The notes: a model not told the origin generated them from the letters alone. 64,000 nucleotides of DNA from Prevotella sp. UBA2742 (GCA_002353485.1 DEJS01000006.1:80225-144224), one strand, 5' to 3'; shown: positions 43,901 to 52,320, numbered from the stretch's first letter. Translations and numbers: made by a program.

Positions 43901-45588
43901 AGTTTGGGAGGGACAATAAATGTCTCATTAGGAAATGTGCAACTGGCAAAGGCTTGAGAACCAATCTCTTCCAGCATGGCAAAATTAGGAGTACTCTTAA
44001 AATTACACATGGCAAAAGCTTCTCTGCCCAATTTTGTAATATGTGCCAGCCAGTCACCGCAATCGGGAGATCCAGATGGTTGGGTAAACGCATAGTCATC
44101 CACCTCGAAAGCAGGGCTTTTGCAAATGACTTCTGTTATGGGACAGAGATAAAACGCTTTTTTGCCAATGCGTTTGACAGATGCTCCGATGGTAAGCTTT
44201 TTGACATTTGCTGTTTGGAAAGCTTCATCGGGAACCTCTTTCACTCGGTCACTTATTATAACCTCGTCAATTTTGCTGTATATAAAAGTAAAAGGCTCAA
44301 TGATTTCCACATTATCACCAATAACTACTTTAGTGAAACGTCCCTTATTATAAAAAGCGTTGGTCTTGATGCGAGTTACATTATAATCGTTCCCAGCATC
44401 GTCTTTGACAGTGGCAGGTATGATTAGTTCGCCATTTTCACGGCCCATTTCGCCTTCAGGATAGTCCAACACTTCGGCTGTTCCATTCTTTAGCATACCA
44501 TACTCAATACCATCTATCACCTTGATGATTGCGTCGTAAGGGCGAACGCCCACAAACATATAAGCATCCCAAACGTAATTGATGGCAGAGAGTTTATAGA
44601 ATCCATCGCTTATTCCGCCCCAGCCGTAGTTGAAGTGGAAATAGTCATTTGTAGTATAACCGTCGCAAACCAGTGCATGAGGCTCTCCAACAACAGGGGC
44701 TCCACAGTAGAGGACTGGGCGTTTCTGTCCAAGTTCTGCTTTGATTTTATCGGCTAGAAGTAATGCCAGACGGGCTGTTTCAGTGGTAATTCCGTCTTCA
44801 TATTGAAAGTTTTTGATTAAGGCTTCACTGCTAAATGGAGTTGGGCTCCCTCCAGGAGCATATGCTGTTCTAAAAGCTGTTCCAATGTCTGCCATCAGCT
44901 TAGCTACTGCATCAGCCTGTTTCGCAGTATAATTGGCATCGTAGTTGTCAAGCATGTTATCCCAATCGTAGGTTCGACCGGAGAAATCGTTGTCGTCCAC
45001 TTTACCGTGGGTTGTTTTGGGCCATTTCCAGTAGTTCATCACCTGTGCCAACGCCGTAGGGTAACATCCTGTCGGACAGCCTTCTGGGCAGTAGTTGCTA
45101 TAAGGAGCCATTTGCCCCCATGTAGTTGTCAAAAGAGGTTCAATGACAATGGTGCCAATGTCTATCGCAGCACGTCTCAGGTTCATTTTAAAAAGTGAAG
45201 GATTCTGACGTAAAGAATCAATACCTGCAGAATAATTCTTCAGCAGGTCCTTCAGCTGTGGCGGGCAGTTGTCGTACTCAAACGCGCCATGGTCGCAGTA
45301 GCCCAGTATCTCATCGCTGGTGCCGCTCTCACCCGACACGACCACAAAGCCCTGGTCGTTGCCGAAGTTGATGACGTAGACATTGTCCTTGCTCGTCATC
45401 TCCGACTTCTCGCTATAGACGAGTTGTGGGTTGGATGTTGCCAATGCCCTGCGAGCCTGTGGCTGTCGGGCTGCTTCGTACCGGGCAAACTGTCGGGCGG
45501 TCTGGAGGGCCTGCTCCGGCGTGACGTCGTCAGCAAGCATCGTTGCTGCTGACAGGAAAAGGGTGAGGAGTAGGAATAGCTTTTTCAT
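40960..45588 (-). CDS. very large C10-family cysteine protease with BspA-like LRRs and a hydrophobic C-terminal region
   Basis: 1542 residues. Signal peptide 1-19, a propeptide-like part to about 150, then a streptopain (C10) domain: Cys175 in PTGCYPTALAQVMNYW, His304 in GEPHALVCDGY, and Asn320/Trp323 in FHFNYGWGG. About 370-600 are BspA-type leucine-rich repeats (VKKLTIGASVKRIGKKAFYL). Around 930-1100 a long hydrophobic, Gly/Ala-rich helical tract appears (FNMALNILDVATAYIKDD, LSYVSGSLATQIGTPIMSAS), unusual for a secreted protease. The C-terminal ~400 residues I do not recognise. No T9SS sorting domain is present; a separate small protein upstream has one. The first ~130 codons are GC-rich like the genome, the rest clearly AT-richer, suggesting a mosaic origin. 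Confidence 0.88.
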   Translation of the reverse strand: MKKLFLLLTLFLSAATMLADDVTPEQALQTARQFARYEAARQPQARRALATSNPQLVYSEKSEMTSKDNVYVINFGNDQGFVVVSGESGTSDEILGYCDHGAFEYDNCPPQLKDLLKNYSAGIDSLRQNPSLFKMNLRRAAIDIGTIVIEPLLTTTWGQMAPYSNYCPEGCPTGCYPTALAQVMNYWKWPKTTHGKVDDNDFSGRTYDWDNMLDNYDANYTAKQADAVAKLMADIGTAFRTAYAPGGSPTPFSSEALIKNFQYEDGITTETARLALLLADKIKAELGQKRPVLYCGAPVVGEPHALVCDGYTTNDYFHFNYGWGGISDGFYKLSAINYVWDAYMFVGVRPYDAIIKVIDGIEYGMLKNGTAEVLDYPEGEMGRENGELIIPATVKDDAGNDYNVTRIKTNAFYNKGRFTKVVIGDNVEIIEPFTFIYSKIDEVIISDRVKEVPDEAFQTANVKKLTIGASVKRIGKKAFYLCPITEVICKSPAFEVDDYAFTQPSGSPDCGDWLAHITKLGREAFAMCNFKSTPNFAMLEEIGSQAFASCTFPNETFIVPPKLKSIEPDAFRGAILSFFKVENNPYFLCSPYTQEYLCNSNGTSVLMTVNRRRFLSEIPETVVKLEPRSIRTKDAPDIPGHILEMDGAFQDLTSLSPNLLYCLAVVPPKISDDTFNDQIFENDPALYVPVGTEELYRNAPGWRRFNRIFAEEEYMPMPPQGLQYNMVVSAADENGSQRVNIPVNEIKSIEVSEDGKQVIIRRSGKEDLVTSVAAVDSIEWAPGFVYENAEIFDLDENNLTVEAQKCKVRFDPTVIDSDVQLCVRNSVLKPNVMEGITHGFSIDLSMSDGRHELNGTAKITIPVTLAENEKVYAAYYNKEAGEWEPVFFTYDEQTGSITITTNHLSDYGIFFLLGEGGLLETLNFYYGQKIDLNKTLDEAAQKLLALVSSDDPNVKMAMDVKNDIGIWQSIGLDGLWGMVNAVGDPLYFRPTVINDIVQNIGYFNMALNILDVATAYIKDDNTGVAAGTLSTILSYVSGSLATQIGTPIMSASMATVAFIGVALQKFGTKAQERTHDMARDAYHYFYSSKGKKDDDVKSCYRSPADWYEYFLPAFAKGNMTKNRLDAYIEQSVRLYLSRIWDNEFNLAWSECCHKTNFWTLFSSVPDVQPSLQKQLEDEYFAELMNGELVSVFEAIRENLKTVAFNRYYKSLKDVADQANTRVYIKIIDSSCKEGNISKYAGWTVRFTDAPEDMKYSKYVISDEGTASMGCTVYSLLHYNLRPHITLADLEEADQKAFDFKITAVGSKLFVTIDLASGGVEVEAPKLKNLKLSYVPYQIETEYDCYGTHPFDGKYMRLSTPGAFIEMDGGMNRKARFQTELEKFFQRHNFITVQENSGIFTIGDDIVGKFENNGLEASGKFTIKTTHQFTEKTIEDFVNIMNKAEDPSNSYYWFYNLLGGTISHKIDCEYKITRKKTIEEYEITYTGSGTWQINADIVDRVDNWDMDAFQANTIQHITTADITTRKLEREGDITLEYSTKITP

Positions 45589-46043
45589 GATTTCGTGAAT
45601 TTAAAGGTGAAATGGTTGGTCTTGACGATATAGAGGCCCTTGCTGAGGCTTTGCAGCGAGATGACGGCATTGCCGGCATCATCAATGAGGTATTGTCCTG
45701 CCGTCATGCCTCGCATGTCGTAGATGACGACCTGTGAGCCCGGGTCGCCACCAGTGATATACAGGGTGCCGTCGGTGAAACGGAACTTGGCATCGGGCTT
45801 CACCTGCTCAATGGCTGTGGCGTCTGTCAGTTCGAAGTCTATCTTTTGCAACAGGTACAGCGGATACTGCACAGAGGTCTTGGTAGTGGTGATGACCAGC
45901 TGGTTGTCGGCATACGTCACTACGGGTTTCTCGGAGAAGGCAAAATTGGCTACCTTTCCGTCTTTCTGATGAATGCTAATGGCATTCTGGGCACCTGCCA
46001 TGAGGCTGCATGCCAGGAGTAGGGTGGTGTACAGTTTTCTCAT
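45585..46043 (-). CDS. small secreted protein with orphan T9SS-type C-terminal domain
   Basis: 152 residues from ATG 46043 (MRKLYTTLLLACSLMAGAQ, a signal peptide). The central part ISIHQKDGKVANFAFSEKPV, TTKTSVQYPLYLLQKIDFEL is a short beta region often found ahead of sorting domains in Prevotella. The C-terminus GGDPGSQVVIYDMRGM and LSKGLYIVKTNHFTFKFTKS has the typical end of type-A T9SS domains. So a near-minimal sorting domain exists as its own protein, overlapping by 4 nt the start of the C10 protease, which lacks one. A function in delivering or anchoring the protease is conjecture. Confidence 0.78.
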   Translation of the reverse strand: MRKLYTTLLLACSLMAGAQNAISIHQKDGKVANFAFSEKPVVTYADNQLVITTTKTSVQYPLYLLQKIDFELTDATAIEQVKPDAKFRFTDGTLYITGGDPGSQVVIYDMRGMTAGQYLIDDAGNAVISLQSLSKGLYIVKTNHFTFKFTKS

Positions 46044-46110
46044 ATCTTTGCGTTTATGATTAATATTCCACAAATATAGGAAATGTTTCTGAAAAAGGAC
46101 TCTCGTTTTG

Positions 46111-46152
46111 CAAAAAAAGACTCTCGTTTTGCAAGATGAGAGTCTTTTTTTT
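46111..46152 (-). terminator. terminator of the kelch-AraC gene
   Basis: GACTCTC (46119-46125) pairs with GAGAGTC (46138-46144), and A7/T8 flanks extend the stem and supply a T-tract on either strand. A second copy of the GGACTCTCGTTTTGC half lies just beside it at 46098-46112, so the left arm is duplicated. Confidence 0.8.
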
Positions 46153-46172
46153 CTGGCTTTCTCAGGGTTTTC

Positions 46173-47876
46173 TTATTTCCCGCCTTGTTGTTCCATCCAC
46201 TCTTTGGGCGAGAGACCGGTGGCGGCGCGGAAGGTCTTGAAGAAGTTCTGCTCACTGCCGAATCCGGCCTCCATCCATACGGTGGATATCTTCTTGCCGG
46301 GCTGCTGCCGCATCAGTTGTTGGGCATAGTCGATGCGGTAGTTGTTGATATACTGGCTGAAGGTGCAACCCTTCTGCGTGTTGATGCAGGCAGAGATGTC
46401 GTTGCGGTGCAGATGGAGGACTTTGGCAATGTCGGTAACCTTCAGGTTGCTGTCAAGATAGAGTTGCCTGTGTTCTATCAGCTTCTGGATACGTTCCATC
46501 AGCTGTTGGCTTGTATCCGCAGAGTGCACCTCCTCATTGCTGAAGGCTGTCTTGCTCTGTATGTCCAGATAGCTGTGGCGACGGCGCAGGAATACGAGAC
46601 AGAGCGCTACGACAAGGACTCCTGCTATGGGTGCTGTCCACCACCACCGCCACCGCCACATACTGGCGGCACAGGCTGTCGCCGATGCAGACTCTCCTAC
46701 GGGGAAGAGCCATGCCATGCGCGAGGGCGTGAAGTTGCTGTTGCCCAACAAGCCGCCAACAGCCACCAGATGGCCTTCGGGGGTTAACTGCGGCATGGCG
46801 TCAATGGCCTCGTTGATGGGCTGGGTGTAGTACAGCGTCAGCCGGGCAGCCTGTCCTTGGGCTATGCCGGCGTAGTCGATGGCCAGGATGTAGTACTGTA
46901 TGGGGTGGCTCGGGTGTCCGTGGAAGTCGCGGTTGAAGCCCATCAGGTAGGCCCGACGCGCCTTGCGGTCGACGATGGTGCTGAACACGTACTCTATCTG
47001 GTGCCCTAAGGCCTCCATGGGCACGGGACAGGTGGTAGGCAGCAGCGTGAAGCGGCCTTCTTCCACCAGCATGATGGCCGTCTGGCCCTCACGGTTCTGT
47101 ACGGGTATGAGGTAGGTGTACTTGCCGATGGCCTGTGCAGGTCCGTTGGTCAGGATGGGTTGCCAGGTCTCAAGCAGCGGTATGTGCAGGCTGTCGCCCT
47201 TCAGCTGGTAGGCGTATGCCGTGTGGATGGTGTCGCCGCGGTTATTGCAGCTGCCCAGGATAAGAGCGTCGTCGGGGGCTGTCTGTATGATGATGGGCAC
47301 GGCACGCTGGGTGCCCGTCTTGCGGACGTCGATGAAGCGTCGCGCCAGCGTGTCGTACACCTCTATGGCGTCCTGGTGGTACCAGTTGCCGCTGATGACC
47401 ACTCGTCCGCTGTCCAGCTCCAGGGCTGAGGCCATGGCGCGCTTGTGCTCCATGCTGTTGAAACCGTCGAAGGTATGTGTCACGGGGTCGTAGAGCTCGG
47501 CCAGGAAGGTCTGCCCGATGCCGATGGGCTCTGCACAGCCGCCGCCAAGGAGCACCTTGCCACTCCGTAGTACCACGTGGAAGCCGACGTCGTGGTTGTA
47601 CACCATCGGCAACTGGTGCCACTGGCCGTCCTTCAGGTATTCGGCCGTAGGGGTGGGCACGAAGCCGTTGGTATGTCCGCCGGCTACTGTCAGCTCGCCG
47701 TTGGCATAGAACAGCCTGTGCCCGCCGCGTGCCGTGTTCAGAGGCGGCAGCGAGTCGGCCTTGAGCTTCACCAGTGGACATGCCCCGGCCGGGCTCTTGA
47801 CGGGCTCCGCCGGCTGCCCGGCCCACGCGACGAGCACGGCAGCGACGAGGAGAAGGAACAGTATTCTATGTTTCAT
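46173..47876 (-). CDS. membrane-spanning kelch-AraC one-component regulator
   Basis: 567 residues. Signal or anchor sequence, then about 370 residues of kelch-like beta-propeller repeats (TARGGHRLFYANGELTVAGG, EHKRAMASALELDSGRVVISG, EALGHQIEYVFSTIVDRKAR). A transmembrane helix follows at about 420-440 (WTAPIAGVLVVALCLVFLRR), and a C-terminal AraC double HTH (LKVTDIAKVLHLHRNDISAC, VWMEAGFGSEQNFFKTF, GLSPKEWMEQ). The propeller would sit in the periplasm and the DNA-binding part in the cytoplasm. It lies just upstream of the orphan sorting-domain and C10 protease genes on the same strand, separated by a terminator. Their control is plausible but unproven. Confidence 0.88.
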   Translation of the reverse strand: MKHRILFLLLVAAVLVAWAGQPAEPVKSPAGACPLVKLKADSLPPLNTARGGHRLFYANGELTVAGGHTNGFVPTPTAEYLKDGQWHQLPMVYNHDVGFHVVLRSGKVLLGGGCAEPIGIGQTFLAELYDPVTHTFDGFNSMEHKRAMASALELDSGRVVISGNWYHQDAIEVYDTLARRFIDVRKTGTQRAVPIIIQTAPDDALILGSCNNRGDTIHTAYAYQLKGDSLHIPLLETWQPILTNGPAQAIGKYTYLIPVQNREGQTAIMLVEEGRFTLLPTTCPVPMEALGHQIEYVFSTIVDRKARRAYLMGFNRDFHGHPSHPIQYYILAIDYAGIAQGQAARLTLYYTQPINEAIDAMPQLTPEGHLVAVGGLLGNSNFTPSRMAWLFPVGESASATACAASMWRWRWWWTAPIAGVLVVALCLVFLRRRHSYLDIQSKTAFSNEEVHSADTSQQLMERIQKLIEHRQLYLDSNLKVTDIAKVLHLHRNDISACINTQKGCTFSQYINNYRIDYAQQLMRQQPGKKISTVWMEAGFGSEQNFFKTFRAATGLSPKEWMEQQGGK

Positions 47877-47881
47877 CTCTG

Positions 47882-47889
47882 CAAAGATA
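47882..47889 (-). promoter_or_regulatory. -7 element of the kelch-AraC gene
   Basis: The minus strand reads TATCTTTG then CAGAG at 47889-47882. The ATG at 47876 starts 5 nt later, so the transcript is predicted leaderless, like recO and murF. Confidence 0.55.
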
Positions 47890-47964
47890 GGAATATTTAC
47901 TGACTTGTCAAAGCTTTTCGTGTGATTTTTTTTTACGGGTGCTCCCTTCCCCTGTTTTCCGGCC

Positions 47965-47999
47965 CAAAAAGAACTGGAGCCCTTTCACAAGGACTCCAG
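47965..47999 (-). terminator. terminator of the beta-helix surface-protein gene
   Basis: CTGGAGCCCTT (47974-47984) pairs with AAGGACTCCAG (47989-47999) with one mismatch, loop TCAC. The minus strand continues TTCTTTTTG. It lies about 45 nt past the stop of the gene at 48046-50823. Confidence 0.82.
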
Positions 48000-48045
48000 A
48001 CCGATAAAACAATTACGAGATAGATAATGGTTTTCCGAATCGTGA

Positions 48046-50823
48046 TTACTTAATTACGACCTTTTTACCATTATGGATATAGAGACCCTTTGCGGGTTTG
48101 CTGACGCGTGTGCCCTGCAGGGTGTACCAAGCACCGTCGTCAGCCTTCGCGGCCTCGACGGCCTCAATACCGGTTACGGGGTTGTAGTGGCCACCGTCGG
48201 CATACCAGCGGGGGTCTCCGGTCTTCTTGTCAAACTGCACGGAGTATGCGCTCAGCGTGAAGTCGCCCTCGGCGGGACGCTTGAATCCGGGCTCGCCCGT
48301 CAGGTCAGAGCCGTTGCCATAGTTACCCTGGTCGGCGGCAGCACCGCCTACGAAGAACGTGTTGTTCTCCATCTGGCTGGCCTTGCTGAACTGCGAGAAG
48401 TTCTTCGAGCCGAGCATGCGGCGCATGGTCTGTGCGTCACAGTCGTACCAGATATTGTTCTTGACAGTGACGATGCCCTGTGCGTTCTTGCCCACGATGC
48501 CGCTGTAGTTGCCCCACTGGCCGTCGCTCTTCAGGAGGCCGTAGAAGGTGTTGTTCTCGTAGGTGAACGACCATGTGTCGTCAGCCTTGTCGAAGCCGAA
48601 GCGGTCTATGCGGGCCGAGTTGTTGTAGCGTACGAAGTACTTGGCCACCTCGTTGTTGCCGTAGAAGGTCGAGTTCTTGATGGTCAGGTTGTTCACGCCA
48701 CCGGCCTGGAAGGCTATGAGGGCTTCGTTCTTCACGGCCTCGGTCTCCAACTGCATCACGCAGTTGTCGATGGTGAGGTCAATGACGCAGTACTTCACGT
48801 TGTTGTCGTAGATGATGCTGTTCTTCAGTCCGTTCACCTTCAGTCCGCTCAGCGTCAGCTCGTCGAACTTGTAGTAGTCGGTGTACTCGACGCCGGCGGC
48901 GCGGTTCAGTGCCGGTGCGGCGGTCTCGGTAGACGACTTAGGCATGAATCCGCCCGTGGGCGTCTTGCCCATCAGCACGAGTGCATCGGCGTGCTCCACG
49001 TCGATGACGACGTTCTTGCCGCGGATGACGAGGCCCTTGTCGGCCACGATGGTCTGCTTCACCGTGTAGCGCTGGTTCTCGGCCAGCTGGAACTTGACGA
49101 AGCCTTCCTGCACGCCCTGGTTGATGGCCTTTGCCAGGTCGTTGTCGTCGTCGAGCGACTCGGGCGTGATGAGCTTGCTCAGCAGCGAGGCGTTAAGCCA
49201 GCGCGGGTCGCCGATCTTAGCCTCCTTCTGCGGGCAGGCGTCCAGCGAGAAGTCGCCCTCGGCAATACCCTCAGCACCATTGGCAAAGACAATCTCGCCC
49301 TCAACGTTGGCAGCGATAGCACAGTTAGGAGCACCAGAAATCTCAGAGGCACTGATGTCCTCAAAAGTACCATCGTTCTTAATCCACTGGAACGAGTTAT
49401 ACTGTACCAACCATGATGGTTTTGTCTTATCCCAACCAGCACACAGACCTTTAACGAACTGGCCTTTCTTACCTGAATTCACTACGATATTGTTCTTCAC
49501 TTCAAAAGACATCCAAGTCGCATCGTTTTCCTTCAGTGTAGACAGTGTACTACCATTGGCCACATTGTAGAACGTGTTGTTCGTAATCGTCTGCTTGAAC
49601 ACCGAGGCACCTGCTTCGTCGCGCTTGCTTCCGCTCTGTGTGCTGAAGAAACCGCCGTTGGTCCACGATGTCGTGGCGTCGCCGCTCAGCGTAGAGTTGG
49701 TCAGCGTGAACTGCTCTACGAAGCTTCCGCCGTTGAAGTCGAAGAAGGTCTTTTTGCTGGCACCCTCCATGCGGAAGATGCAGTTGTCTACGTTGAAGTA
49801 AGGGATGAGGTACTTCTGCTTGTTGGCGTAGAACACCTGTCCCTTCAGGCCCTTCAGCTGGAAGCTCTTGAAGGTGACGTCGTACATGTTGGTGCAGAAG
49901 CCCTTCTCGTTCAGCATGCCCGACGTGTGGTTGTTGTCAATCCGTACGAAGGGGTTTTTGCCGAGCTGTGTGGCGTCGATGGTGGCAATGCCCTCGGCGT
50001 CGCCCTCGATGGTGATGGCGGAGCTCACGGTGAGCGGCTGGCTGATGACATACTGTCCCATAGAGGCCAGACGGAGCTTGATGTATGCGGGGTTGGGGCT
50101 GTTCTGCAGGTAGCTCTGCAGGAAGTAGTACAGGTCGGTGGTCTGTCCGGTGGTCTCCGGTGTCAGCTGTCCCAGTCCCTCCGGCACGTTGACGTCGATG
50201 GCGGCGTTGGCCGTGCTGTAGACGGCGGCCACGACGTTGAAGTTCTTAGTGACCGTTCCGCTGTAGTTGCCGATGCCGGTAATGGTGACGACGCCCTGGC
50301 TGCCTCCCTGCACGTTGTTCGAGTAGGCCACGGTGTAGTCCACGCCCTCGGTCAGTGTGGTCTCTCCGTCCTTCACGGTGACGGCGGGCTCCAGTCCCTT
50401 GCCGGTATAGGGCAGGTCGTCGATGGTCTCAGGCTGTATCCAGCTGTTCTGAATGACGCGTGTGTAGGTGGCGCTGACCAGTGCGTGTGCGGCAGGCATG
50501 GTGAAGGTCCACGTGTCGGCGGAGCCTGTGACGTCGATGTCCTTCAGCATGTCGATGTCGGCGGCGCGCTGCGGCGAATGGGCTTCTCCTGGTAATGCAT
50601 AGGCCACGGCAGTGACCTCCTTGGTGGCATATCCCGTGGCGGGTGTCACGTTGACGGTCACCTTGTTGCCCTCACTGGCAGTGGTGGTGGTAGTGCCGTC
50701 CACCTTGAAGGTGATGGTTCCATGTTCACTGGTGCCTACGGTGAGGTTGTAGGCAGGCACTTCAACGGCGCTCGTGGTCAGTGCCACGAGTGCCAGTGCT
50801 AAAATAAAAAGTAACTTCTTCAT
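48046..50823 (-). CDS. secreted beta-helix protein with duplicated DUF4957/DUF5123-like halves
   Basis: 925 residues. A signal peptide (ALALVALTTSAVE), an N-terminal beta-repeat region (GTSEHGTITFKVDG, a bacterial Ig-like or MBG domain at about 110-200), then two homologous parallel-beta-helix halves. The first half ends EGDFSLDACPQKEAKIGDPR, the second EGDFTLSAYSVQFDKKTGDP, which shows the duplication. Such folds bind or cut acidic polysaccharides; no catalytic residues can be named. The C-terminus GAWYTLQGTRVSKPAKGLYI ending HNGKKVVIK is a T9SS-type sorting tail. A patch at about 49260-49600 is AT-richer than its flanks. The terminator follows at 47965-47999. Confidence 0.82.
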   Translation of the reverse strand: MKKLLFILALALVALTTSAVEVPAYNLTVGTSEHGTITFKVDGTTTTTASEGNKVTVNVTPATGYATKEVTAVAYALPGEAHSPQRAADIDMLKDIDVTGSADTWTFTMPAAHALVSATYTRVIQNSWIQPETIDDLPYTGKGLEPAVTVKDGETTLTEGVDYTVAYSNNVQGGSQGVVTITGIGNYSGTVTKNFNVVAAVYSTANAAIDVNVPEGLGQLTPETTGQTTDLYYFLQSYLQNSPNPAYIKLRLASMGQYVISQPLTVSSAITIEGDAEGIATIDATQLGKNPFVRIDNNHTSGMLNEKGFCTNMYDVTFKSFQLKGLKGQVFYANKQKYLIPYFNVDNCIFRMEGASKKTFFDFNGGSFVEQFTLTNSTLSGDATTSWTNGGFFSTQSGSKRDEAGASVFKQTITNNTFYNVANGSTLSTLKENDATWMSFEVKNNIVVNSGKKGQFVKGLCAGWDKTKPSWLVQYNSFQWIKNDGTFEDISASEISGAPNCAIAANVEGEIVFANGAEGIAEGDFSLDACPQKEAKIGDPRWLNASLLSKLITPESLDDDNDLAKAINQGVQEGFVKFQLAENQRYTVKQTIVADKGLVIRGKNVVIDVEHADALVLMGKTPTGGFMPKSSTETAAPALNRAAGVEYTDYYKFDELTLSGLKVNGLKNSIIYDNNVKYCVIDLTIDNCVMQLETEAVKNEALIAFQAGGVNNLTIKNSTFYGNNEVAKYFVRYNNSARIDRFGFDKADDTWSFTYENNTFYGLLKSDGQWGNYSGIVGKNAQGIVTVKNNIWYDCDAQTMRRMLGSKNFSQFSKASQMENNTFFVGGAAADQGNYGNGSDLTGEPGFKRPAEGDFTLSAYSVQFDKKTGDPRWYADGGHYNPVTGIEAVEAAKADDGAWYTLQGTRVSKPAKGLYIHNGKKVVIK

Positions 50824-50928
50824 ATCTGTAATTCTTTTTTGTTCTACTTGTAGTCATCACTCCCCCACAGGAGGTTCCTCCCGTTCACTCCCCTCCCTAC
50901 GGGGGAGGGGTCGGGGGAGAGGCTTTTT

Positions 50929-52320
50929 TTATTTCACCACGACCTTCCGTCCGTTCAGGATGTACACGCCCTTCGTGGTCGGCTTAGCCTGCAGGCGTCG
51001 TCCGTTCAGGTCGTACCACACATCATTAGCGTCATCCGTGAATTTCGTGGTCTCTATGCCCGTGGCATTTCCGTCGAAGACGATGTCCAGTACAGGAGCA
51101 CCGGTGCTGCTTACCAGTTCCAGCCAGCAGCGGTTGGCGGCAATGGTACCGGCATCCTTCACCCATGTGAACTGCTTGCCCGTGCATACGTAGTTAGCCT
51201 GCGTGTCGGTAGAGCCGGCAATCTGGGTACCCTCCAAGGTGCCCTTGAAGCCGCTGTACACCTCCACATTGTCGGGCGTTGCGGTGGTGGTGGGTATGAG
51301 CAGGATGGTCTTGGCCTCTGCGGCGTTGTTCTTCACCAGCAGCGGCGTGTTGGCAGCGGCGACGGTCAGCTCAGTGGCTGTGGCTGTCTCGTTGCCTACA
51401 GTGGTGATGGTGTAGAGCTTAGCGTCCTCGTCCTCTACGTAGAGTGCCTCGTCCTTGTAGTAGGTGGCGTACTCGCCGGCGGGCACGGTCACCTCGTAGC
51501 CCTGGAAGAGGGTGAAGGTGTTGGAGAGGGCGGTCTCGCCCTCGTAGGCTGAGCCAGTGGCGGCTACAGCCGTAGCGACGTAGTTGCCAGGGGCGAAGGT
51601 GAAGTCGTTGAAGGGGATGGCCTCGCCGGTCTTCTGACCCTCCTCGTTGACGGCGAAGAGCTGCACGGTGTAGTCGGTATTGGCGGTGAGGTTTTTCTCC
51701 TCAATGTTGTCGTGGACGGTGAAGAGGGCCACAATCTGCTCGTAGGTCAGCCCTACGGGCACAAAGCTATTGCCCTGCTCCTGCTTCTGCACGCGGAAGC
51801 GGCTGTTCTGCTGTGCGTCCTGCACTGTGACGGCCATATCCACCGACATGTCGCGCACCAGCTCGTAGTTGAAGTCCACGTCGCTGGTCGGCATTTCGAA
51901 TGATGCAATAGTCTTCGTGTCGTTGAGGGTGACTGTGCCGGGAGTGGCAGCTGCTACGTACATAACACTATAGAACCAGTCTGGGTTACCATCTACGTTA
52001 GGACGGAAGTAAACGGTGTACTTACCGGCTCCTGACAGTTCACCGTTTTCACCATAGGCATTTCCCATACCGTCGGGATACCAGGTCGATAATACTCCAC
52101 CTTCATCCTTTGCCACCTTAAACTGTGCATTAGCGGGTAAGTCGAGTGTCAGCATATACTCGGTGGTAGATGTGCATTCCGTGTTCAGCGTCATCTTGTA
52201 GGCGGGATTGGCGCTCCAATCTGTAAAGTTGCCCACAACATAATAGTCCGTTGCCCACGCTCCTGTGACTGCCGTGAGTAGCAGCGCGAGCGTCATTATA
52301 TATCTTGATATTGTTTTCAT
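50929..52320 (-). CDS. secreted modular protein with T9SS-type tail
   Basis: 463 residues. The signal peptide, MKTISRYIMTLALLLTAVTG plus AWA, is identical to that of the next gene upstream. The mature start DYYVVGNFTDWSANPAYKMT resembles a starch-binding or pullulanase-N-type beta-sandwich. Fibronectin-like segments follow. The C-terminus WYDLNGRRLQAKPTTKGVYI ending LNGRKVVVK is a sorting tail. No enzyme motif seen. It is part of a leftward series of surface proteins with small gaps (52 nt upstream, 105 nt downstream). The shared leader with the 54034 gene points to duplication or recombination at the 5' end. Confidence 0.82.
   Translation of the reverse strand: MKTISRYIMTLALLLTAVTGAWATDYYVVGNFTDWSANPAYKMTLNTECTSTTEYMLTLDLPANAQFKVAKDEGGVLSTWYPDGMGNAYGENGELSGAGKYTVYFRPNVDGNPDWFYSVMYVAAATPGTVTLNDTKTIASFEMPTSDVDFNYELVRDMSVDMAVTVQDAQQNSRFRVQKQEQGNSFVPVGLTYEQIVALFTVHDNIEEKNLTANTDYTVQLFAVNEEGQKTGEAIPFNDFTFAPGNYVATAVAATGSAYEGETALSNTFTLFQGYEVTVPAGEYATYYKDEALYVEDEDAKLYTITTVGNETATATELTVAAANTPLLVKNNAAEAKTILLIPTTTATPDNVEVYSGFKGTLEGTQIAGSTDTQANYVCTGKQFTWVKDAGTIAANRCWLELVSSTGAPVLDIVFDGNATGIETTKFTDDANDVWYDLNGRRLQAKPTTKGVYILNGRKVVVK

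Noticed and set aside
50888..50910. CCCTCCC/GGGAGGG hairpin as terminator of the gene at 50929
   Set aside because: On the minus strand no T-tract follows the hairpin; it belongs to a common spacer hairpin type and I could not call it a terminator.
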